Below, piece after piece: positions 10,254-18,380 of a stretch of 61,592 bases of DNA (position 1 is its first letter; every line of letters starts with the position of its first letter). Below the pieces are notes generated by a model. That model searched no databases, was not told where the DNA came from, and worked only from the letters and a program-made list of their open reading frames with translations. Origin of the DNA: CAZEMR01 sp964513465 (GTDB lineage: Bacteria > Bacteroidota > Ignavibacteria > Kapaibacteriales > UBA2268); the NCBI GenBank assembly GCA_964513465.1, contig CAZEMR010000011.1, positions 1 to 61,592 of the forward strand, read 5' to 3'. The position numbers and the translations under genes were made by a program.

Positions 10254-10311
10254 GAAAGTCCTTCAAATTTCCGAATGTTAGCTTCTTTGGATACCGGTTG
10301 AAAAATGTTCA

Positions 10312-10350
10312 TTCCCTATTGTTAATTTTCAATAAAGGGAAATTAACAAT
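10312..10350. repeat. Two overlapping, mutually exclusive inverted repeats between kinase genes
   Basis: ATTGTTAATTT (10318-10328) is perfectly inverted as AAATTAACAAT (10340-10350). Overlapping it, TTCCCT (10312-10317) is inverted as AGGGAA (10336-10341) and can extend through ATTG/CAAT. Only one hairpin can form at a time. The site lies 16 bp after the stop of the 932-residue kinase, before the REC-kinase gene. Confidence 0.6.
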
Positions 10351-10366
10351 GATAAGCAAGCAAAAA

Positions 10367-13165
10367 TTAGTCCAAAGGTACGCGAATCGAAAATGTAGTG
10401 CCTTCGCCTAATTTGCTTTTTATGCTTATGTTTGCGTCCAGGCGGTCGGCGCATCTTTTAGCGATTGCCAGCCCAAGCCCGACCCCTCCGAGGTTTTCAG
10501 CGTTTGTGGCACGATAGAAAGGCTCGAAAATCAGCTTGATTTCTTTCTCCGGAATGCCTTCTCCGCGGTCGGTTATTTCTATAATCAATTCGCCCTGCGT
10601 TTTCACGGCCGTAATTGTCACTTTCGAATCATCATCAGAGAATTTGCAGGCGTTGGCCAGCGCATTAACCACGATATGCCGCAGCAGATTCGGGTCGGTA
10701 TTAATATTGCCGTTTTTGCTGATGCTTCCGATTTCGATCTGGCCTGGTAAGCACTCCAGCAGTGCTGCGCTTTCGACAGACTCGCGGATGAAATCTTCGA
10801 GAGCGAATTCTTTGGGATGATATTCGAGCTTTTTGGAATCTGCGCGACCGACTATCAGCACCTCGTCGATCAGATCGTTCAGCCGGCGGGATGAATTTAT
10901 GATTTTAATCAGATATTTCGAAGCTGATTTTTCGTCGAGCCTGGAGGTATAAATCAGGCGCTGCATAAGCTGGGCCGAGCTCTGGATAATAGTGATAGGG
11001 GTTCTGTATTCGTGAGAAATTATCGACATAAATTTCGTTTTCATTTCGTTCAGCTCTTTTTCCTGATCGAGCGCTTTGCTCAGATTCGATCGGGCCTGCT
11101 CAAGCTCGCGTGTGCGGGCGGAGACTTGATTCTCAAGCTCCGAATTAAGCTTTTCGAGTTTGCGTTCGGCTTCCTTGCGGCGATTTTCTTCGACGAATCG
11201 ATACCGGAAAGCCCGCATCATAGGCGCAAGGAATCCGGATATACTATTTATCAGATTGCGGGTCGAACCATCGAATTTTGATTTAATGTCTGTGAAGGAC
11301 AAAATTCCTTCGGTATTGTCTCCTTCAAATATAGGCGAGATCATCTCCGTGATGTCCGGTTCGCCCTCGGGCTGGCTGAATATTACTTTGCGGTCTTTCA
11401 GTGATTCCTTCCATTTATCAGGAATTCTATCCTTTGCAATCACAGAGCTTTCGGTAATTTTTGGGTTGCCTGAGCGGATTTTTGCGGAATACAGAAAAAA
11501 GTCATTTTCCTCGCCGATATATCCGAGGCTCGCAGTGTTTATCCCAAGCTCGCTGATGATTAATGTCAGGATATGCCGGAATACGTCTGCGGATTTGTGT
11601 GAAATCAATTCGCGGGCAGCCTTATTGCGAATATTTATAACTTTTTCGGTGTATTCGAGCTGTCCCAGAGTTGTTTTCTTGTCGGTGACGTTGAGAATCC
11701 CGGCTATTGCCCCTACGAAATTGCCCTCGGAATCCTTCAGCGGCGAAGTTGCAAGTATTGTATATACGGGGCTGCCGCTTTTGTGCCGGAATTCGAATTC
11801 ATGATTCTCGGCCATTCCGGATTTGCGTGATTCGAATTTTTCCTGGGCTTTTTCGATCATTTCGGGAGTCATGAAATCGAATAATCCGCGGCCAAGCATT
11901 TCTTCGGTTGTGTATCCAAGCATATTGGCCATTTGTTCGTTGACATAGGTTGTCAGGCCTTCGTCGTCGATCACCCAGATGCCCTCGTTCAGATTGCTGA
12001 CAAGCTGGCGGTATTTTTCCTCGCTATCGCGCAGCTTTTCCTCGATCAGTCTGCGTTTGGTCACGTCGCGGTTGATCGAAGCGAGCATATTGTCCCGCTC
12101 GGATTTCATTTTGAATGCAATAGTCTGGATGGTTTTGTGTTCGCCGTCCGGACAAACGATTTCCCGTTCGTAGTTTGTGTTTTCGAATTCGCTGCCTTCC
12201 ATTTCGAGCATCTTCAGGGTATGAGTCCGGACGCGCTGATAAGCGCCGATCTCGCGTTCTTCGGGTCTGGCGTATCGATACTGAATATCCCAGACAAATT
12301 TACCCAGAGCATCGCGTGCTGCGATCCCGAAGAGGGCTTCGGAAGCCTTGTTCCATTCGATAATTACGCCGGTGGAATCGACAATGACAATCCCGTCGGC
12401 GGAATTGCGGACAAATTTTTCGTATATCCCGAGCTTGTCGCGCTGGTCGTTCTCGAGTATCCGAAATCGGCTGATGTCTTTGCAGCAGCCGGCCACCCCG
12501 GAGATTTCGCTCCCGGCTATGATCGGGAGCATAGTGGTCTGGTAATATCGGCGGCGGTTGCGGAAAAGCTCTGTCCATTCGTAGATGACCCGTTCGCCAG
12601 CGAGAGCATTCCGAAGCATATCCAGATGCAGTGCGGGATTGTCAATATTAAATATATGGTCGAATTTCCGTCCGATGATATCGCTTTTCGGAAAGTCGCT
12701 TTTCGTCAGGCTGCGGCTATGTATCGAAGTGAATTTAAATTCGGGGTCGAGCGTAAAAAATATGTCATCGAGCTGGTTGAGCAGATCGGAAATTGCTGTC
12801 ATATCGTCATGGGGGCTGATTGTTAAGGTCATCTGAAACAGCCCTTCATCAAAAAATCCGGTTTTGCTGAGTGTGATATTCTCTATGGATTTATTGCAAG
12901 TAAAATTTTCCGGTTGCCATTCAATCGAAGTAAAAGTATTATTCGATTCGCTGAATTCAGACAATTTTGTAATAAATTGATGATTAAAAAACTCTCTGGT
13001 CGGAATCGGCAACACCGGGAAGAGAGCTCTGAGCTTATCGCGGGCATGTGGGTTGGCATGGAGAATAAATTCGGGAGTCAAAAGGAAAATGCAAGCAGGT
13101 ATCCGGTCGGTAATTTCGCAATAAGTGCGAAGTTTATCCATTGGAATATCCATTGGATTACTCAT
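10367..13165 (-). CDS. Multi-PAS sensor histidine kinase (soluble)
   Basis: This 932-residue kinase has no obvious membrane segment. The N-terminal two thirds hold about four PAS-type modules (for example ADGIVIVDSTGVIIEWNKASEALFGI and EGIWVIDDEGLTTYVNEQMANMLGY) and a more variable, GAF-like stretch around 490-640. After a coiled coil come the dimerisation domain MSIISHEYRTP (phospho-acceptor His near 718), the N box NALANACKF, DRGEGIP and GVGLGLAIAKR. The start is supported by AAAGGGGC upstream. It precedes the REC-kinase gene on the same strand, which makes that protein a plausible phosphorelay partner. Its ligands are unknown. Confidence 0.92.
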   Translation of the reverse strand: MSNPMDIPMDKLRTYCEITDRIPACIFLLTPEFILHANPHARDKLRALFPVLPIPTREFFNHQFITKLSEFSESNNTFTSIEWQPENFTCNKSIENITLSKTGFFDEGLFQMTLTISPHDDMTAISDLLNQLDDIFFTLDPEFKFTSIHSRSLTKSDFPKSDIIGRKFDHIFNIDNPALHLDMLRNALAGERVIYEWTELFRNRRRYYQTTMLPIIAGSEISGVAGCCKDISRFRILENDQRDKLGIYEKFVRNSADGIVIVDSTGVIIEWNKASEALFGIAARDALGKFVWDIQYRYARPEEREIGAYQRVRTHTLKMLEMEGSEFENTNYEREIVCPDGEHKTIQTIAFKMKSERDNMLASINRDVTKRRLIEEKLRDSEEKYRQLVSNLNEGIWVIDDEGLTTYVNEQMANMLGYTTEEMLGRGLFDFMTPEMIEKAQEKFESRKSGMAENHEFEFRHKSGSPVYTILATSPLKDSEGNFVGAIAGILNVTDKKTTLGQLEYTEKVINIRNKAARELISHKSADVFRHILTLIISELGINTASLGYIGEENDFFLYSAKIRSGNPKITESSVIAKDRIPDKWKESLKDRKVIFSQPEGEPDITEMISPIFEGDNTEGILSFTDIKSKFDGSTRNLINSISGFLAPMMRAFRYRFVEENRRKEAERKLEKLNSELENQVSARTRELEQARSNLSKALDQEKELNEMKTKFMSIISHEYRTPITIIQSSAQLMQRLIYTSRLDEKSASKYLIKIINSSRRLNDLIDEVLIVGRADSKKLEYHPKEFALEDFIRESVESAALLECLPGQIEIGSISKNGNINTDPNLLRHIVVNALANACKFSDDDSKVTITAVKTQGELIIEITDRGEGIPEKEIKLIFEPFYRATNAENLGGVGLGLAIAKRCADRLDANISIKSKLGEGTTFSIRVPLD

Positions 13166-13188
13166 ATAACGCCCCTTTGATTATATAT

Positions 13189-13213
13189 GGGGGCGGTGAT
13201 GAAGTCCGCCCCC
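13189..13213. terminator. GC-rich hairpin between chemoreceptor and kinase genes
   Basis: GGGGGCGG (13189-13196) and CCGCCCCC (13206-13213) are a perfect 8-bp inverted repeat with a 9-base loop, 28 bp beyond the chemoreceptor stop. It lacks a clean T tract on the minus strand, so it may be a processing or pausing site instead of a full terminator. Confidence 0.5.
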
Positions 13214-13241
13214 AAAATGAATTCAAAAAATGCGGCGTCTG

Positions 13242-16200
13242 TTATTCCTGACGTGAACCAAGCAATTTCTTGCTGTCGCCGCTATGCAGCCGCTCGCCTT
13301 TAGAACCACCATATTCGGCGGAACCTTCTGCGGATGAAACCTTGAACTGATCGATCAGTTGTGTCAGGTGCTCGGTCAGTTTGCTGAGGTCGTCCGCCGA
13401 GTGAGCGATATCCTGAATCTGCTGGGCGGATTCGGAGGTAACGCTCGAGATTGCGCCCACGTTTTTGGCTATCTGCTCGCTGGTGGCGGATTGCTCTTCG
13501 CTTGCTGCTGCTATCTGATTTATCATATCAAGTACGTCCTGCGAGCTCGAGAGGATTTCCTGCAAAGCGCCGCCGGCCCGGTCGGCCAGCTCGATGCCGC
13601 TGTTTACCTCTTCGTTGCCCTGGTTCATTACCCGGACAGCGTCCTGAGTCTCGTTCTGGATACCCTTGATCATTGATGCTATTTGTTTGGTGGCTTCAGT
13701 TGTGCGTTCGGCCAGCTTGCGTACTTCGTCGGCCACGACCGCGAATCCGCGGCCCTGCTCTCCGGCGCGCGCGGCTTCGATGGCTGCGTTCAGCGCCAGC
13801 AGATTGGTCTGGTCGGCGATATCGTCGATTACTGCTATGATTTCGCCGATTTCCTTGCTGGATTCGCCGAGCTTCTCGATGTTTTCGGCGGACTGGCGCA
13901 CGACGTCTGCTATGTCGCGCATCTTGCCGACGGTCTGTTCGACCACACGGCCAGATTCCTGAGCTATGTCGCTGCTCTTCTTGCTCATCTCTGCGGTGCG
14001 GGTGGCGCTCATTGCGTTTTCGGTAACCGTTCGCGACATTTCCTCGACTGCCGATGCCACTTCATCGGCCTGGGCGCTCTGCTCCTGGGCGGCTGTGGCC
14101 ATGGTATCGGAGGTAGAGCTTATCTGCAATATCGAGCTGGCAACGGTCTGCACTGCTTCGGATACCCGGTGGATGAGATTGCTGAGCGAATCGCCCATTG
14201 AATTCAGGTCATTTTTGAGGTCGGCCAGGTCGCCCTTGTACTCGCCGGTCATGCGGATAGTCAGATCGCCTCCGGCCATTTTTTCGAGCACACTGCCCGC
14301 TTCGTTGATCGGGTCGATCACCGCGTTCAGCGTATCGTTGAATCCGCTCACTATTTCGGCAAATTCTCCGTGGTGTTTGCTTACGTCTGCGCGTTCGCGA
14401 AGCCTGCCCGCTACTGCGGATTTGCTGAGCGAGACGACGTCTTTCTGCAGCTCGAATACTGCGCCTGTGAACTGGCGGATTGCAGTGACGATTTCGCTGA
14501 GTATATTATATGCGCGTTTAGTATCCTCGTCAGGCTCGTCGAGATCGGCGCGGGCCTGGAAATTGCCCTTGGCCAGCTCGTCCATCGCTTCTACGATTTT
14601 GCGGGTGTTGAGGGTCTGATAATCGCCGATTTTCTCCTGACGGCGCATCTCTTCTTTGATTGCGGTCTGGTCGCTGACCACTTCGAATGCGCCGATGATA
14701 TTGCCATCCTCGTCGTAGATCGGCACTCCGGAGTATTGAATATCGAGCTCGTGTCCGCCGACCCGTGCGACTGTTTCCTCGGTGACCTTGGATTTCTTGA
14801 TAATTGCCTGATGGCATGCGCACTCGCCGGTTTTGCAGTCCTCGGTGCGGAAGTGCTCATCGCAGCGCATTCCTTCGATCTGCTCGCCGGATTTATTGTC
14901 GAGCCGGGCGCCGCTCTCGTTCATGAACTGTACTCGGAAGTCGGTGTCGATTACCATCATCGGCGCGGGCGCGGCATCGAGCATGGTTACTATGGAATCG
15001 AGCGAGCGGTTTACTCCGTGAATGATTTTGCGGAAGTCGCCATTGTGCTTGGTTTCGTCTGCCCGCTCGCGCAATTTACCCTTGATTGCCATTCGGGCAA
15101 GCGAATTGGCGTCGGTGACAAGCCGCGCAACAGAATCGATGCAGAGATTAAGATTATTCTTGATTTCATTGAAATCGCCTTTGTATTCTTCCGTGAGCTT
15201 CGGCGGGATGTCGCCCTTGGAGATGCGGTCGATATACTCTGCGGTCACATTGATCGGGGCAACAAATGCGTCGACGATGTCGTTGATGCCGCCTACCAGA
15301 TTGCCCCATCCGCCGACGAATTTTTCGGCCTGGCCGCGGCGGTCGAGCTGACCCTCGCGTACTGATTCGATCAGGCGGCCGGTCTCGTCGAATAGTCCGT
15401 TCATGACGTCGATGCAGAGATTAAGATTATTCTTGATTTCATTGAAATCACCCTTGTAATCATCAGTGATTGCAGGGGGGACGTCGCCTTTGGAGATTCG
15501 GTCGATATACTCTGCGGTCACATTGATCGGAGCAACGAATGCGTCAACCAGGTCGTTAATGCCGCGTACGAGATCGCCCCATCCGCCGACGAATTTCTCG
15601 GCATTGCCGCGTCGATCGAGCTGGCCGTTGCGGGTGGATTCGATCAGCATATTCGTCTCGTCGAATAGTCCGTTCATGACGTCGATGCAGAGATTCAGAT
15701 TATTTTTAATTTCGTTGAAATCGCCTTTGTAGTCGTCGGTTATCCGCGGGGGAATATCTCCCTTGGAAATGCGGTCGACGTATTCGGCGGTAACATTTAG
15801 CGGAGTGATAACGGCATCGAGAGTGCCATTGATTCCTTCGATAATTTTTTTATAATCGCCATGGAAGCCTTCTTCGTCGGCGCGTTTATCGAGCTGGCCG
15901 TTTTTGGCGGCGTTTGTGGTGCCATGGAGCTGATCCACCAGCCGGTTTATCGTGCCTGCCATAGACTTCATCGCCCTCAGTAGCTGGCCTGTTTCGTCCT
16001 CGGATTTGGCCTCAAGATCGATGTTCAGATCGCCCTCGGCGATGCTTTCCGCTGCCGCCACGCTTGATTTGATTGCCTTGACCACATTGCGGACAATCCA
16101 GATCAACACGCCGATGACGAGTATCAGCGCGATCAGTGTGCCGATTACAAGCACCATGGTAAGCGCATTGAATATCGCCTGGTAGTCCTCGGTGTACCAG

Positions 16201-17081
16201 CCCACCGTGATGTAGCTGTCGATTGCGTCGATATAACGGTAGTACTGGGTTTTCTCGCGGCCCTTCCAGTCGTAGACCACCTTGCCCTCTTTATTCTGCT
16301 TCATTTCCGTGAAAAAGTCATATTCGGCCAGACTGGTGCCGACCGATGCCGGATGAGCCGTCAGCACGCCGTTCATATCCACAATATAGGGATAGCCGGA
16401 TCCGAAATAGCTCTTTTCGGAGAAAACCTCGCTGAAGTATTTATAATTAATTTCGGGTTCGGCCACTGCGATGATGCCCACAATCCGGCCATTCTGGCGG
16501 ATGGGTTCATATGCCGCAATCAGCCATTCGCCCAGCACAAAGCTGCGCCCGATATAGCGTTCGCCGCGGCGAACGGTTTTGGCAATTTCGCTGTCGTAGG
16601 GAATAACGCTGCCGATTGCGCGTTCGCCGTCTTCGCCGACAACGCTGGTTGCAATCCGGACATATCCCTCGGGGGTCTCCTGGAATATCGAGCTAAGCTG
16701 GATACCCATATCAGTGAATCTATCCACCGATTGCGTGCTTTTTTGTATCTGACGGCCGTTGAATGTCCATTGATTAACTTCGAATCTGCCGATCTTAATT
16801 TTAGTATCGGGATTAATATTAATTGTACCAAGCGAATTGAAATAAACCGAAGCCAGATTCATAGCAACATTAACTTTTTCCTGCTTGGATTCGACTTCGA
16901 GTTTGATCATCTCGGTGTAATTATCCAGATATTCATTAATTGATTCCGTATATGTTTCGTCGATTGTCTCGTGGACGAAATCATATATATATAATCCCAG
17001 CCCTACAAAACAGATGAGCACCACGCCCCCGACGAAAATATTCAGCCGGTTGCCGATCTTCATGTTGTTTATCCATTTCAT
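13242..17081 (-). CDS. Large methyl-accepting chemotaxis protein with tandem HAMP-like repeats and Cys-rich PAS
   Basis: This 1279-residue transmembrane chemoreceptor has TM1 at about 13-33, a periplasmic Cache-like sensor (35-300), TM2 at about 306-330 and a HAMP domain (331-385). Three nearly identical 91-residue units follow at 429, 520 and 611 (NVTAEYxDRISKGDxPP...EIKNNLNLCID), with more diverged copies around 385-428, 660-700 and 890-960. A PAS domain (700-810) has a Cys cluster (C740, C749, C754, C756, H757) of the kind seen in other chemoreceptor PAS domains. The signalling hairpin tip is at 1091-1125 (IEAARAGEQGRGFAVVADEVR). AAGGA precedes the start. No che genes are present in the window. 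Confidence 0.95.
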   Translation of the reverse strand: MKWINNMKIGNRLNIFVGGVVLICFVGLGLYIYDFVHETIDETYTESINEYLDNYTEMIKLEVESKQEKVNVAMNLASVYFNSLGTININPDTKIKIGRFEVNQWTFNGRQIQKSTQSVDRFTDMGIQLSSIFQETPEGYVRIATSVVGEDGERAIGSVIPYDSEIAKTVRRGERYIGRSFVLGEWLIAAYEPIRQNGRIVGIIAVAEPEINYKYFSEVFSEKSYFGSGYPYIVDMNGVLTAHPASVGTSLAEYDFFTEMKQNKEGKVVYDWKGREKTQYYRYIDAIDSYITVGWYTEDYQAIFNALTMVLVIGTLIALILVIGVLIWIVRNVVKAIKSSVAAAESIAEGDLNIDLEAKSEDETGQLLRAMKSMAGTINRLVDQLHGTTNAAKNGQLDKRADEEGFHGDYKKIIEGINGTLDAVITPLNVTAEYVDRISKGDIPPRITDDYKGDFNEIKNNLNLCIDVMNGLFDETNMLIESTRNGQLDRRGNAEKFVGGWGDLVRGINDLVDAFVAPINVTAEYIDRISKGDVPPAITDDYKGDFNEIKNNLNLCIDVMNGLFDETGRLIESVREGQLDRRGQAEKFVGGWGNLVGGINDIVDAFVAPINVTAEYIDRISKGDIPPKLTEEYKGDFNEIKNNLNLCIDSVARLVTDANSLARMAIKGKLRERADETKHNGDFRKIIHGVNRSLDSIVTMLDAAPAPMMVIDTDFRVQFMNESGARLDNKSGEQIEGMRCDEHFRTEDCKTGECACHQAIIKKSKVTEETVARVGGHELDIQYSGVPIYDEDGNIIGAFEVVSDQTAIKEEMRRQEKIGDYQTLNTRKIVEAMDELAKGNFQARADLDEPDEDTKRAYNILSEIVTAIRQFTGAVFELQKDVVSLSKSAVAGRLRERADVSKHHGEFAEIVSGFNDTLNAVIDPINEAGSVLEKMAGGDLTIRMTGEYKGDLADLKNDLNSMGDSLSNLIHRVSEAVQTVASSILQISSTSDTMATAAQEQSAQADEVASAVEEMSRTVTENAMSATRTAEMSKKSSDIAQESGRVVEQTVGKMRDIADVVRQSAENIEKLGESSKEIGEIIAVIDDIADQTNLLALNAAIEAARAGEQGRGFAVVADEVRKLAERTTEATKQIASMIKGIQNETQDAVRVMNQGNEEVNSGIELADRAGGALQEILSSSQDVLDMINQIAAASEEQSATSEQIAKNVGAISSVTSESAQQIQDIAHSADDLSKLTEHLTQLIDQFKVSSAEGSAEYGGSKGERLHSGDSKKLLGSRQE
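14979..15797 (-). repeat. Three near-identical 273-bp tandem repeats inside the chemoreceptor gene
   Basis: Units lie at 15525-15797, 15252-15524 and 14979-15251. The first two are almost identical at the protein level over 91 residues and long stretches of DNA match. The third keeps its first half and diverges in its second. Each encodes one HAMP-like poly-domain unit. The identity suggests recent unequal duplication or ongoing gene conversion. Confidence 0.85.
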
Positions 17082-17750
17082 ACCATTATTCCTTAAGATT
17101 ATTTTTTAATTAATTAATTGAATTCATAATCGCAGCGAGGCTCGAACCTAATGCCTGCGATCGGGTGGTATGAAACGCGCTTTTGGGTCGGCAGAATGCC
17201 TCTCCCCGATTTTGGGAAAATGCTTTGAGATGTTCATTGCGACTCCTTGAAAAAAAATGTGAAAAATCTATCCTGCGTAAATAATTGGCTTTCGCGGCCT
17301 CCCGTTGATAACTCCCGGAGGCGGCGCAGAAAGCGCGCACTTCGGGATAGCTTCCACAATTTTTTTGCTTTCGGAATGTCTCGCAGACGCCATGCTTGGG
17401 ATGGGCAATCCGCCGGGATTTCCTGCAGCAATCGGGATAACGGACGGGAGTCCGTTATGGGAGGTATATGTGCGAAGATTGAAATTCATAATGATTAAAT
17501 TACTAATGAGTTTTTGCTTTCTTTATTAGCGCAAATCGATACATATCGGGAAAAATATGCTTCGCGCGCAGTTTTGACAATATTCATCAGCCCCGCTCGG
17601 GGGCGGTATCTCCTTTATATGTTTTCGGTAATTTTAACATTTTCTTAACTAAAATATAGCTTTTTAAATATATACAATGTATAGGAATTCGCTTCATTTT
17701 GATGTAAGAAAATTCCTAAAATATCGTAGGAATTTTCCTACATGAATTAA
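17082..17750. other. Long intergenic region (669 bp) with GC-rich centre and several hairpins
   Basis: No recognisable gene is present. A short minus-strand frame of 29 codons (17148-17237) has AAGGAG at a good distance from its ATG but no recognisable product. Hairpins include AACGGAC/GTCCGTT (around 17440-17457), GCCTCC/GGAGGC near 17300-17325 and GCCCC/GGGGC near 17590-17605. The centre is more GC-rich than the flanks. It is probably the long leader and control region of the chemoreceptor gene, which is transcribed leftwards. Confidence 0.45.
17702..17743. repeat. Near-perfect 17-bp inverted repeat after the NarL-type regulator gene
   Basis: ATGTAAGAAAATTCCTA (17702-17718) and TAGGAATTTTCCTACAT (17727-17743) are inverted with one mismatch and an 8-base spacer. 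The core TAGGAATT occurs a third time at about 17681-17688. It lies 7 bp after the regulator stop. It may be a terminator stem lacking a U tract, or a binding site in the control region upstream of the chemoreceptor gene. Confidence 0.6.
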
Positions 17751-18380
17751 TTATTCGATTAAATTATTTTTCAGGCAGTAATGCGTCAGATCGGCATTGC
17801 TGCGAAGCTGCATTTTGTCCAGAATGCGCGAGCGATATGTGCTTACGGTCTTGATGCTGATATTCAGCTCTTCGGATATCGAAGTCGGCGAATTGCCCCG
17901 CGCAAGCATAATCATCACCTGGAATTCGCGGTCGGAAAGGTATTCGTGGGGCAGCTTCTCGCGGCGATGATAATCGAAAGCGATTTTTTCGGCGAGCGCC
18001 GAGGAGATATACCTGCCTCCGGAATGCACCTTGCGGATGGCGCTGATGAGTTCGTTTGCGGCGCTTTCCTTATTAATATAACCCGCGGCGCCGGCCTTGA
18101 GCACCCGCATTGCGTACTGCTCCTCGGGGTGGACGCTGAGCACGAGCACAGGGATCGACGGCCAGATCGACTTCATGTCCATAAGGGTTTCGAGTCCGCC
18201 TTTGCCGGGCATTGTGATGTCGAGTATCGCCACGTCGGCGGGATTGCTTCGCAGCTTTTCGAGCAGCTCGTTGCCGTCGGCTGCCTCTGCCGATACCCTC
18301 ATATCGGCGGTTTCCTCGACTATCTGGCGCAATCCTCTTCGGACGATTGCGTGGTCGTCGGCAATAATAATATCAATCAT
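17751..18380 (-). CDS. NarL/FixJ-family response regulator (REC + LuxR-type HTH)
   Basis: This 209-residue transcription factor has a receiver domain (D8/D9, phospho-acceptor D54, K near 104) and a C-terminal LuxR-type helix-turn-helix (LSDREFQVMIMLARGNSPTS, then NISIKTVSTYRSRILDKM). It should bind DNA when phosphorylated by the kinase encoded directly upstream. Its ATG shares one base with the kinase stop (TAATG), and the ribosome-binding site AAGGAGG lies inside the last codons of the kinase, so the two are translationally coupled. Targets are unknown. A long inverted repeat lies just beyond its stop. Confidence 0.96.
   Translation of the reverse strand: MIDIIIADDHAIVRRGLRQIVEETADMRVSAEAADGNELLEKLRSNPADVAILDITMPGKGGLETLMDMKSIWPSIPVLVLSVHPEEQYAMRVLKAGAAGYINKESAANELISAIRKVHSGGRYISSALAEKIAFDYHRREKLPHEYLSDREFQVMIMLARGNSPTSISEELNISIKTVSTYRSRILDKMQLRSNADLTHYCLKNNLIE

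Noticed and set aside
11933..12826. A long plus-strand frame opposite the multi-PAS kinase
   Set aside because: It mirrors the kinase codons and has no signal or domain of its own.
17130..17160. A tRNA T-arm-like sequence (GGTTCGAGCC) on the minus strand
   Set aside because: Its flanks do not form the T-stem, and no acceptor, D or anticodon arms are present.
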